Positions 34,380-43,765 of a DNA stretch of 64,000 nt are shown here, piece after piece. Location: NCBI GenBank assembly GCA_037976565.1, contig CP137673.1, positions 8,395,202 to 8,459,201 of the forward strand, written 5' to 3'. The position numbers and the translations under genes are program-made. The DNA comes from Mesocentrotus franciscanus (lineage: Eukaryota; Echinodermata; Echinoidea; Camarodonta; Strongylocentrotidae). Under the pieces are notes generated by a model that saw only the letters and a program-made list of their open reading frames with translations, was not told the DNA's origin and did no database searches. Every line of letters begins with the position of its first letter. Within the stretch, counting starts at the first letter, position 1.

Positions 34380-35690
34380 AGACTGACGTCTTAAAGACGT
34401 CATAAATTGGTCGTAAAGTGGTAAACACGTCGTACGTCGTATGAACGACGTCATAACGACGTCATTATGTCGTCTTCAAAAGACTATTTTTTCCAAGATA
34501 ATTTGTGTCGTATTGACGACGTCATTACGACGTCGTTATGACGTCTTTAAAAAAACTATTTTTTCCAAGATAATTTTTGTCGCATTGACAACGTCAATAC
34601 GACGTCATTATGGCGTCTTCAAAAGACTATTTTTTCCAAGATAATTTGTGTCGTATTGACGACGTCATTACGACGTCGTTATGACGTCTTTAAAAAAACT
34701 ATTTTTTCCAATATAATTTGTGTCGTATTGACGACGTCATTACGACGTCGTTATGACGTCTTTAAAAACTATTTTTCAAGATAATTTTGTCGTATTGACG
34801 ACGTCATTACGACAACATTTTGACGTCTTTAAAAGACTATATTTTCCAAGATAATTTTTGTTGTATTGACGACGTCATTATGACGACTTAAAAGACTATT
34901 TTTCTAAGATAATTTTTGTCGTATTTACGACGTCATTACGACGTCATTATGACGTCTTTAAAAGATTAATTTTTCCAAGATAATTTTTGTCGTATTGACG
35001 ACGTCATTATGACGACTTTAAAAGACTATTTTTCCAAGATAATTTTTGTCGTATTGACGACGTCATTACGACAACATTATGACGTCTTTAAAAGACTATT
35101 TTTCCAATAAAATTTATGTCGTAATGACGACGTTATTACGAAGTCATTATGACGTCTTTAAATGACTACTTTTTCCAAGATAATTTTGTCATATTGACGA
35201 CGTCATTACGACAACATTTTGACGTCTTTAAAAGACTATTTTTTGCTAATATAATTTTTGTCGTATAGACAACGTAATTATGACGGCTTGCGAAGACTAT
35301 TATTTGTCATTAATTTTTGTCGTATGGACGACGTTATTACGACATCATTATGACGCGTCTTTAAATGACTATTCTTTCCAATATAATCTTTGTCGTATTG
35401 ACGACGTTAATTTGACGTCATTATGACGTCTTTAAAAGGCTATTCTTTCCAATGAATTTTTGTCGTATGGACGACGTAATTATGACGTCTTTCGAAGAAT
35501 ATTAATTGTCATTAATTTTTGTTGTATGGACGACGTTATTATGACGTCTTTAAAAGTCTATTTTCTTCCGTAATAATTTTTGTCGTGTGGACGATGTCAT
35601 ATGACGTCTTTCAAAGACTATTATTTGTCATTATTTTTTTGTCGTATGGACGACGTTATTACGTCATTTGACGTCTTTATAAAAAAAAAG
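34380..35690. repeat. Left GACGTC array, about 70-bp unit
   Basis: Units begin GTCGTATTGACGACGTCATT and end GACGTCTTTAAAAGACTATT plus CCAAGATAATTTTT; early starts at about 34507, 34579, 34650, 34722 and 34789 give periods of 67-73. About 17 units, more diverged towards the inner (right) side where GTCGTATGGACGACG replaces the outer form. Confidence 0.9.
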
Positions 35691-36162
35691 AGAACAGTAG
35701 AAACCAAAAGAAACCATTAGGATCAAATATGAGCATTTGTCACTGAGTAAATAGGGCAATTATCAGAGGTGAAAATGGGAACTTCTTTGCCCCCAATCAT
35801 TAGTCATTATCAGATTGTGCACCATCTTGACATGCAAAGGTCTGCAATATCGATCAAGACTAAACATGCTCTAATCTCGCTATTTGAAAAAGGCTGTGTG
35901 TGTGATACTCAAGGCCGTAGGCCTACACAATACATTACAATGTGTATATGTACTGTATATATAGTATGCATTGGGAGCTGATCGGAGTGTAAATGGCCGT
36001 TATACAGCTGCCATTGTACAGTGCAGTACTCTGTTTTCCCCTGCTAATCTACAGTATGGGTAAGTCTTAGAATTACCTAATTTATTTACAAAATGTACAT
36101 AAATCTATAGTTACTGTTTTCTGTTCTGAAAAGTTGACATGCATGTTTAATATGTATGTCTA

Positions 36163-36600
36163 ATGATTGTGAGCTCGGACTTTCAACACCTGCTGACAAA
36201 AGTAGTCCCGTGTACTGATAATTGTGTCATAATGCAGGCAGCTTGGTGCTGTATGTACTACGTCCATGCTGTTCCCTTCTATGTATTTTTATGTAACATC
36301 TTGATCCTGTTGATGGGATGCATGGTTGGGGCATCATTTGAAGCAAAGTTTATTCATTTGCCTACACATGACTTTAAAGGGAAATCCAACCTGAATATAC
36401 AACTAGAACTAGATCTAGTCTACTCTCAAACTAAAAGAAAGTAGAAAAATAAGAGAAGCAAACTGATGAAAGTTTCAATAAAATCTGACTAGGTCTAGAT
36501 ATTCTGATTAGTCTGATTTGGGTAGGGTCGGCTCCTCTCTTTAGACTTAGAAACAGAAGCCGACCATAGGGTCTGCTCTGCAAACAATTCTGGGCGCTAG
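36163..36600. other. Interior of foldback element; half of a TTAA-type MITE
   Basis: 36373 onwards reads TTTAAAGGGAAATCCAACC, the terminal phrase of the TTAA MITE family (compare the reverse at 62845-62866). 36505-36590 (GGGTAGGGTCGGCTCCTCTC) resembles 45355-45420. Confidence 0.5.
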
Positions 36601-36615
36601 TGTAATTGATGTAGA

Positions 36616-37073
36616 GGTGTCGTGGTCGAGTGGACACGTCGCGGACTGTCGATCACAACTGGTCCGCGGTTCGAGTCCCGCCGCGGCACTAATGTCCTTT
36701 GGCAAGACATTGATCTACATTTGCCACACTCCACCCAGGTGAAGTAAATGGGGACCTGGGCCCCGTCTTAAAGAGTTACGATTGATCCAAATCAATCGTA
36801 AGTCCTCCAATCAATCGCAAGTTTGCATTCTCCTATCTCTTATGTACATGGTTGCGATTGATATCAATCGCAAATAAGTTACGATTGATATCAACTCTTT
36901 GTAATACGGGCCCTGGTAGGAATTCATTCCTTGAAATGCAGAGCACGTGACAGCTGCTCTGCTAAAGCCAGGTAATTATGTTGCATTATTGTAGAGCGCT
37001 TACTAAGTAACTTAGAGACTTCTGATAAAGTAAGTGTTAGGCGCTATATAAGCAAATATAATTATTATTATTA
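36616..37073 (+). mobile_element. tRNA-headed SINE
   Basis: 36616-36690 has the tRNA-type internal promoter: A box TGGTCGAGTGG (36623-36633) and B box GGTTCGAGTCC (36668-36678), 34 bases apart, and folds at its ends (GCCGCGGCAC). It is followed by CTTTGGCAAGACATTGATCT and CACTCCACCCAGGTG, a body, and a tail GGCGCTATATAAGCAAATAT ending in ATTATTATTA. That tail is typical of SINEs that borrow a LINE 3' end. It is not a functional tRNA gene (no clean cloverleaf, SINE body attached). Confidence 0.85.
36760..36911. mobile_element. MITE inserted in the SINE
   Basis: Left GCCCCGTCTTAAAGAGTTACG and right end in reverse GCCCGTATTACAAAGAGTTG form the termini. Inside are ACGATTGAT, TGCGATTGATATCAATCGCA and related palindromes. 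CCTGG flanks both sides (36755-36759, 36912-36916) as a possible target duplication. Confidence 0.75.
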
Positions 37074-37084
37074 GTGTAGTTTCG

Positions 37085-37345
37085 TATCCATTTTTTAAAA
37101 CCCTAACCCTAACGGCGTGGAGATACCCTACTAAAACATAACCCAAAATCAACTAAATCTTCATCAATTGTTCAAATAATGGTCATGATTTAAAAGTAGT
37201 TATGTTTCTTACCCCTTTCGTGTCAATTTTCTTATCTTTTTTTGGATTATTTTTCCTAAAAATGAAGGCTTAAAATATACACTTTCTCACGTGATTCACG
37301 GCAAACTGCTGCACAATACAATGGCATACCGTACGCCTACCGTAC
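37085..37345 (+). mobile_element. Partial TATCC-family foldback (left half)
   Basis: Shares GTATCCATTTTTTAAAACCC, GGCGTGGAGATACCCTACTA, GTCAATTTTCTTATCTTTTT and TGCACAATACAATGGCATACC with the element at 32283. The right arm is missing. Confidence 0.7.
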
Positions 37346-38184
37346 GCCTGCCTCACATCTGCTGTGAGTAATGTCAGTTTTGAGAATTTAGTGCTTTATT
37401 ATTTTAAAAATAAAAAGAATTGGTTATTTGCGCAGCTAAATGATTTGAATTAATTGCAATTTTTATAAGACTGGGCCCAGATGTCTGGAAATTGAGCTTT
37501 GTGAGTGCGATGCGCAGAGGAATAAAGCATTGTGACTTGTGTCACATACATATAACCTTAAACAAGTCGTTTCTACAGAGTTTAGTCTTTAGACAGCAAA
37601 TGTATCAGAAAAAACTTCACCTTTGAAGACGTGCACAAATTTGTGTTACCATAAATTGTTTTAATGGTATAAATTCTAATCAATTCATGGTGTGTTCCTA
37701 TAGGCTACCGTAAACACAAGCCTTTATCTGGAAATAATCGGTTACACCCGTAAATGGTAAACAAAATTCTTTCCCCACAGGCTGTACAAAGAAGTTTGTA
37801 GTAGGCCTATACATGTGTTGCACATGCATACATTATCAACCATTCATTTTGTTTTAACGTTATTTATTTTCTCATTAATTGTAGGCATCTTTTAATATCT
37901 TTCGTCAAAGCAGTGGATTCAAAGCACATTGTGGCCACAATAGATTGGATTGACGTGAGACGTACCGTGCAGAAAATGCTACTTTCTCTCAGCCTTCTGG
38001 ATGTTCCTTAAGGATCAGCAGCCTCATGAAAAGTCGAAGCCATTATCGGTAAATGTGTACATGTACTTGTATTATTTTTGTACATTTTTGTCATATTGTG
38101 CATGATCACCGACTAATTAGACACTACAGAATTGATCATTTCACTCGAAAGGCGTATTTTTCCTTACCGGTAGTTTCAAATATA
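37346..38184. other. Interior of foldback element; no gene recognised
   Basis: AT-rich; acceptor-like TTGTAG at about 37885 and donor-like GGTAAATG at about 38049 bracket a stretch with stops in all useful frames. Confidence 0.4.
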
Positions 38185-38356
38185 CAGTCAAACCTGTCTA
38201 TAGCGACCGCCCAAGGGAAACACAAAAAGTGGTCTTTGTAGACAGGTGGTCTTTGTAGACAGGTTCCTTTAGTACATTTTTCAATGAGAAACCATTTTCA
38301 AGGGAAACAAAAATGTGGTCCTTGTAGACAGGTGGTCACTAAAGCAGGTTTGACTA
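38185..38356. mobile_element. Tc1/mariner-type MITE (TA target)
   Basis: CAGTCAAACCTGTCTATAGC at the left and GGTCACTAAAGCAGGTTTGA at the right are inverted over about 13 bases, flanked by TA on both sides (38183-38184, 38357-38358). Internal GGTCTTTGTAGACAGGT is repeated. No coding. Confidence 0.75.
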
Positions 38357-39779
38357 TATATACCGGTATATATAATTCAATTAATTTCAGATCACTAAAA
38401 CCTGCAGGTATGTTGCAATAACCGACCATATTTTGCGAGTTTCAAACATTTTTATTTCCCTTCAGCATAGGTCAAGGAGCTTTTATTCTACCCTCATCAG
38501 CAAACTAGAATTGTATTGATAATTTACAAAAACAATCCTGAATCACGTTTTGCATTGCCAACAAAAGTTTAAAATCCAAAGGTGTGTTTACATTATGTTT
38601 GTGAGCAATGAGAAATTATTTCTGATAAATCTTACCAAGCAGTAATTTTCTGGCAGAATTCATTATTTAATTAATTGTTTACATTTCAGTTTTAAAATAT
38701 ATAACAGTTTTTTTCTTAATTGTATTCCTTTCTTTTTGCTTTCTTCATCCATTAGAATTCTTTGCGCCTATGTACCCGGATCTGAAAGCAGTGCATAATA
38801 CAGGAGATTCCACCCAAAAGCTAAACCGTGAGTCCAAGCTGAAGAGGAATATTTCCAAAATGATGTCTACACTCACCCGATAGCATAACTGCAAGAAATA
38901 TTTCAGGTTATTTTTTCCTCCATTGATTATAGAGAGAGATTGGGGGAGGGGATGGGGAGGGGTGAGGTGTAGCCACAAACCTGAATGGCAAAGCTGTAGA
39001 ACTGAATCATGTCACTTGCAATTTTAACGAATTACAGGGTTTACAAACTGACATAATGATTTGGGTAAAAAAATCAGTATTTTGCGTATATTTGTAATTA
39101 CTATTTATGAAGTTGACCTGTTTCATATACTTATGTCGTACACTTGATATGCTCTGTCTCATGCTCACCCCCCACCCCTTTGTATCGGTTCCTAAAACCT
39201 GTGTATGATATAAGTTGGTAATAGAGAAAATTGAGTGAGGTAAATGCAATACAAATCGATTCCATTCTTAAGCAATTAAGACTTGCTCAGGTACGGCACG
39301 TGAACCGCCAACAAATTTTAAAAATGATGCAGATTTGGTTTATGTGTAAAGTGAAGTATGTTTTGGACTGCGCGTATTCAGTGAGCTTTGTTTTATAATA
39401 TACAGAAATGTAAAGCATATTGAACTTTATGTCAACATTAAAAATACTCTGCGGTTTTGAATGTTTTGCAGCATCATATCTGAACGAGCCATAAAGGGAC
39501 TTAGTTACATTGTTCAGATGAGAGATAATGGTGCTAAGGTATTGACTTCAATGTTAGATGTACAATTAAAGATAATATGAAAGTTCGAGTGAAAAAGACC
39601 ATTATTAATGATAACAATTGGGAAAACTGATGTGGTCAATTCCTTAATTCTCCCAATTATATTATTATAATTTAATTTAATTTTAGGTGAATGTAAATTA
39701 TCACAAAGCAAAGAATTGGCTCTATATACCTTTTCCAAACATTTAAGTGTTGAAAGTTTTTAAAGGCCTGTTTTATATC

Positions 39780-40295
39780 TTATTTTCAGCTCAGACGAGA
39801 TGCGCAGTACACTAAGCTTGCCCAAAAGCATGACAGAGATAAATGCCTTGTTCCTGCCCCTCTGCCTTTGAAGGACAGCGTCTCCTAGAAGACACTTTGC
39901 AACACAGGCTGCTGAGCTGCCGCTTGAGAAGCCCCTCCACCTTACCCACCTGGAAAGCAAAACGCTGGTCAGACCAGTGGAATTCGTCTACTACCAACTT
40001 GAAGGAGTTCATCCCAGAGCCCTGTGCAAAACCAAGTGGCAGCGACCTCTCAAGAAAAGCTGGGTCAACCTCAACCGTATCAGAATTGGAGTTGGCCGTA
40101 CACAATACTTCCTGCATAAAATTGGAGCTGATCCATCGCCAAACTGTGCCTGTGGAGAGATCCAAACTATGGATCATGTCATCGATGCTTGTCCTATCTA
40201 CAAATCCCCTCACGGTGCTTCTGGACTTCGGGAGCTCGATGATGAGACAATCAGTTGGATAAATAAGGATCTTCCTATCATGATGTACTCCTGAT
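39780..40295 (+). pseudogene. LINE ORF2 C-terminal fragment
   Basis: Frames give WKAKRWSDQW, then WQRPLKKSWVNLNRIRIGVGR, FLHKIGA, and the cysteine-histidine knuckle NCACGEIQTMDHVIDACP (CxC...H...C), the familiar end of several LINE reverse transcriptases. Frameshifts near 39880 and 39975 break it; the stop is at 40292-40294. RT catalytic part absent. Confidence 0.8.
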
Positions 40296-41145
40296 ATTCT
40301 TCGCACGAACGAACGATGGAAAACGGTTGGGGAAAATTCAAAAATTTATTGGGAGAATCAACTGTTAAAGTGAGTGGATCGTCAGTTTCCATGTGCAGAA
40401 GGCCATAATTCGCTGACACCAGACTTGGTGGAAATAACATTAATGGGAGTACAAATCTGCACACAGCAAACCCGTAGGCCAGTCAAGAATTACCTCCTAA
40501 TCTCTCGGAGAGTCTAGCTTCGATCCCGCTCGATCGGGTGAGGGAAAAGCAAAGCATTACATAAGGTCGAATGGTCATAAAACTGAAGGCTAACCCTGGT
40601 GATTGACAACACCTGTTATTGGGTAAACACCGAACGGTGTCGAATTCCCCATGAGAGCTGACTTCTATGTGTCTTTAAAGGGTGTCACACTGTGGCGCCT
40701 TCTAAGAAAACCATAAATATCTTTGTGGTTTGAGAATTTTTGGTAGTTAAAAGTATAAAATTGTTGGATTGTACCTGTGATTTTGAAAGCACAATACGGC
40801 TTACCTATATTGAATCTAAGTTAAATTTTAATTCTTTGTGAAAATACCCCAGGAGTTTCAAACTTGCCAAATGAATGTTGTGACATAAGCAATGGAATAT
40901 ATCTGTTTGTGCTAAACTGTTTCATCATGCTTGCTATTTTATCTTAAAGTTGGAAATATCTTCTGCATCATTATTGCACAGTCACCTTGAATTGCCCAAT
41001 TGAGCCAGTCGTACTGGCAGGAATGTTTAATCTGATCAAAATTGTGTTTTTATACTTCAGCTTCTGTATTCGCAAACAAAATCTTTGATGATATTTATAA
41101 GAATGAAAGTTGCCACTGCCAGTAATGCCTTTTCTTATATTTAAG
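40296..41145. other. Interior of foldback element; no gene recognised
   Basis: No supported reading frame. 40500-40545 has GATCCCGCTCGATCGGGT, a short palindrome. Confidence 0.4.
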
Positions 41146-41348
41146 TCATGTGCCCGTAAGAAGCAGGTTTCTAGCACAGAGAATAGGTACAGTTGAGCTA
41201 ATTTCTGCACAGTTTTCCAATATGCTGTATCGCCAAATGCGAACATCGTGGTTTCAACGGGCAAGCAACCATCATCAGAAAACTCTGCAGGTATCAGCAT
41301 AGCTCTCCCTGTTTTCCTTGCTGCCAACTTGTTTCTTTTGAGTGTAAG
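41146..41348. mobile_element. Hairpin MITE, copy 1
   Basis: GTAAGAAGCAGGTTTCTAGC at the left opposes GCTGCCAACTTGTTTCTTTTG at the right; TATCAGCATAGCTCTCCCTG opposes the AGGTACAGTTGAGCTAATTTC zone. Diverged copy of 41682-41887. Confidence 0.6.
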
Positions 41349-41681
41349 AGATAACTAAGCTAAGCCATGTGTTTATCATTTGTGCCATTTTTCTCTTATG
41401 TGTGATATAGATTGTATAGTTTTATACTTCATTTGCATGTGCCTTTTAAAACTGTGAATATGAATTATTGCCATAAACTTAGAGATTCCCTTGTATGTAA
41501 CAAGAATTTATCTTTCACGCTCAGAAATTCTATATTGAATGAGCATCTGTGTTTACTTGATGTATTATGTGCTGCTAATAATGCAATTACTTCTGTTGAC
41601 ATATAGCCATTTGTCTTGACTCTCTGGTAAGACTTGTTTCCAACAACCTTTTGTTTTATCTGATACTCTTTATCTGCATTA

Positions 41682-41887
41682 CAGTCTTGTGGTTGTGAGG
41701 AGCGGGTTTGCAGCATGGAGACGAGGTAGAGCTATGCTGATGAATGCCCTGCTTTCCACTATTCTGTTTTGCTGAATGTGAGGAGCTTCCCAGTGTGATG
41801 TTTGCTTATCTACTAAAAACTGCGGGTATCAGTATAGCTTTACCTAGTCTCTATGCTGCTAACCTGCTTCTCACAACCGCAAGACTT
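41682..41887. mobile_element. Hairpin MITE, copy 2
   Basis: About 62 bases at each end mirror each other (CAGTCTTGTGGTTGTGAGGA against its complement at 41868-41887, then CAGCATGGAGACGAGGTAGAG against CTTTACCTAGTCTCTATGCTG). About 206 bases, no coding. Confidence 0.75.
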
Positions 41888-42309
41888 ATAAGTTTAACCA
41901 ATTATGCAATATAATATGTCATGGTTTCTTGTACTGATAAGTGAATTTAATTTGAAAGCAAATGAAAACCGTTCTTTAATTGTAATGTTTATCTTTAAAA
42001 AGTAGCACATTTTATGACAAAACAGATATCTTTGTGATGGCCTGTTAACTTTATTAAAATCAATTATGAGATTAGGATGGGGATGGAAAGACACTGTACA
42101 TATAGAAGGCAAGTTAGAAAAAGAAGGTATAGAAATAAGTATTTTATAGTTTTGTGTTATCCTTCTTCACACCATTTACATGTACATTAAAAATATGAAA
42201 ATTACTTTCTGTCTGGCATGTATATATTACCGTATGTGATGCAATATTTGTTGCTTTGATTGTACCGTGTGATTGCTCAGAATGAGTGATTTGTACACTT
42301 TCTTCCTTG

Positions 42310-43356
42310 ATCAGGTGGTCATATAGATGTCATTTAGAGGACAAAAAGACGTAAAGCTCATGTAAGGATAAAAAGTACATCGAATTGGTGTCCTTATGTC
42401 TTCCGTTGCTACAAATTTACGTCTTGAAGATGTCCTTTTAACCAATAGGATGGACAAATTGTGTAAAGATTCAAGTCCGTACAATGTAAACTATTGATAC
42501 AAGTTTATGCTTTTAAGACGTAATTTTTACTTAAAAGATGTAAAAACTACATAAATATATGACATCTGTATGACGACTTCTTTTACAATTTAACGTCTTA
42601 AAGACGTCTTTTTTTACCAGTAAGACGTAAAAATCACATTAATATATGACGTCAGTACAACGTCTACCTTTGATACAAGTTACCGTCTTGAAGGCGTCTA
42701 TTCTTTATCAATAAGATGTAAATATCACGTCAAAATCTGATGTCCATACAATGTATACACGAAGTCTGTAAGACGTCTTTCTTGGGTAAAAATTGACGTC
42801 TTAGAGACGTCTTTCTTTAACTAATAAGACGTAAAAATCACGTCAAAATATGACGTCCTCATGACGACGTATGCGGGTGCAAGTTTACGTCTTTTTGACG
42901 TAAAGTTATGTCGTCTTAAAGACGTCTTTCGTTAACTAAAAGACGTAAATATGACGTCCATATGACGTCTTCCTATGGTACAAGTTGACGTCTTAAAGAC
43001 GTCTATCTTTAACTAATAAGACGTAAAAATCACGTCAAAATATGACGTCCTCACGACGACGTGCGGGTGCAAGTTTACGTCTTTTGACGTAAAGTTATGT
43101 CGTCTTAAAGACGTCTTTCTTTAACTAAAAGACGTAAATATGACGTCCATATGACGTCTTCCTATGGTACAAGTTGACGTCTTAAAGACGTCTTTCTTTG
43201 ACGAATAAGACGTAAAAATCACGTCAAAATATGTCGTCCTGAAGACGACGTACGCGGGTGCAAGTTTACGTCTTTTTTACGTCATGTTATGTCGTCTTAA
43301 AGACGTAGTACAAGACGTAAATATGACGTCTTTAAGACGTCGCTCTGCTATCAGGG
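42310..43356. repeat. Right GACGTC array, higher-order unit about 190 bp
   Basis: AAGACGTAAAAATCACGTCA starts units at about 42826, 43018 and 43207; each unit also holds GCGGGTGCAAGTTTACGTC, AAGTTATGTCGTCTTAAAGA and TATGGTACAAGTTGACGTC. Towards 42310 the units become diverged. Apart from the GACGTC core and the outermost 36 bases it is not an inverted copy of the left array. Confidence 0.85.
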
Positions 43357-43765
43357 TAGAAGTTCATTCAGCATTCCATACCCTTATTGCGGTAGCTTTC
43401 CGATAGTGTTTTGTGTGACTTAAGATTTTATGCCCGGGTTCAATTGTTTTTAGTACTTATTTCCGCTTTTCTGTTATAGTTATTTATTTTTAAGTTTAGT
43501 GTGTTTTCTGCCATCGTAGATCATGCCTGGTATTTTTAAGGTGTGTGTGGTTGAGCAGTTTGAGATAAGGAGACCACGAGGCAAAGACCCACATGTTTTT
43601 GGGCTCGTGTTGGAGTCAGGGGCAGCGGACCCAGTCCCCGTCTATTGCCACTTCCCGGAAGAACAGGTCGGCAAAGATCTGTTGGCGTTGCCGTTGTGAC
43701 GCAAAGTGATGCTGGCCAAAGGAACAATGAAGGGCAGGAATTTGTCCTTATCAAAAGAATCCAAG

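Larger units (their letters stand above)
34370..43356. mobile_element. About 9-kb foldback transposon with GACGTC-array arms
   Basis: The left end starts CCCTGATAGCAGACTGACG and the right end in reverse starts CCCTGATAGCAGAGCGACG; the match runs about 36 bases with two differences (through CTTAAAGACGTCATA). TA flanks both ends (34368-34369 and 43357-43358). Inside each terminus lies a long array built on the palindrome GACGTC. Between the arrays sit a SINE, MITEs and a LINE fragment, all plausibly later insertions or captured DNA. No transposase was recognised, so it would be mobilised in trans if at all. The architecture (arms made of tandem repeats, unrelated middle) recalls the foldback TU elements known from sea urchins; identity with them is not claimed. 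Two independent elements with lost inner ends is the alternative. Confidence 0.65.

Noticed and set aside
34380..35690. Regularly spaced repeats resembling a CRISPR array
   Set aside because: Units are contiguous and diverged with no unique spacers, and the sequence is eukaryotic; it is a satellite-like transposon arm.
36616..36690. Functional tRNA gene
   Set aside because: Boxes A and B are present, but the arms do not pair as a clean cloverleaf and a SINE body and tail follow.
37104..37117. Telomere-like CCCTAACCCTAAC
   Set aside because: Only about two units, and the flanks show it is a mutated piece of the TATCC repeat family.
43697..43699. TGA as selenocysteine codon
   Set aside because: No SECIS-like element sought or seen, the position is not a catalytic Cys in the related copy, and pseudogene decay is simpler.
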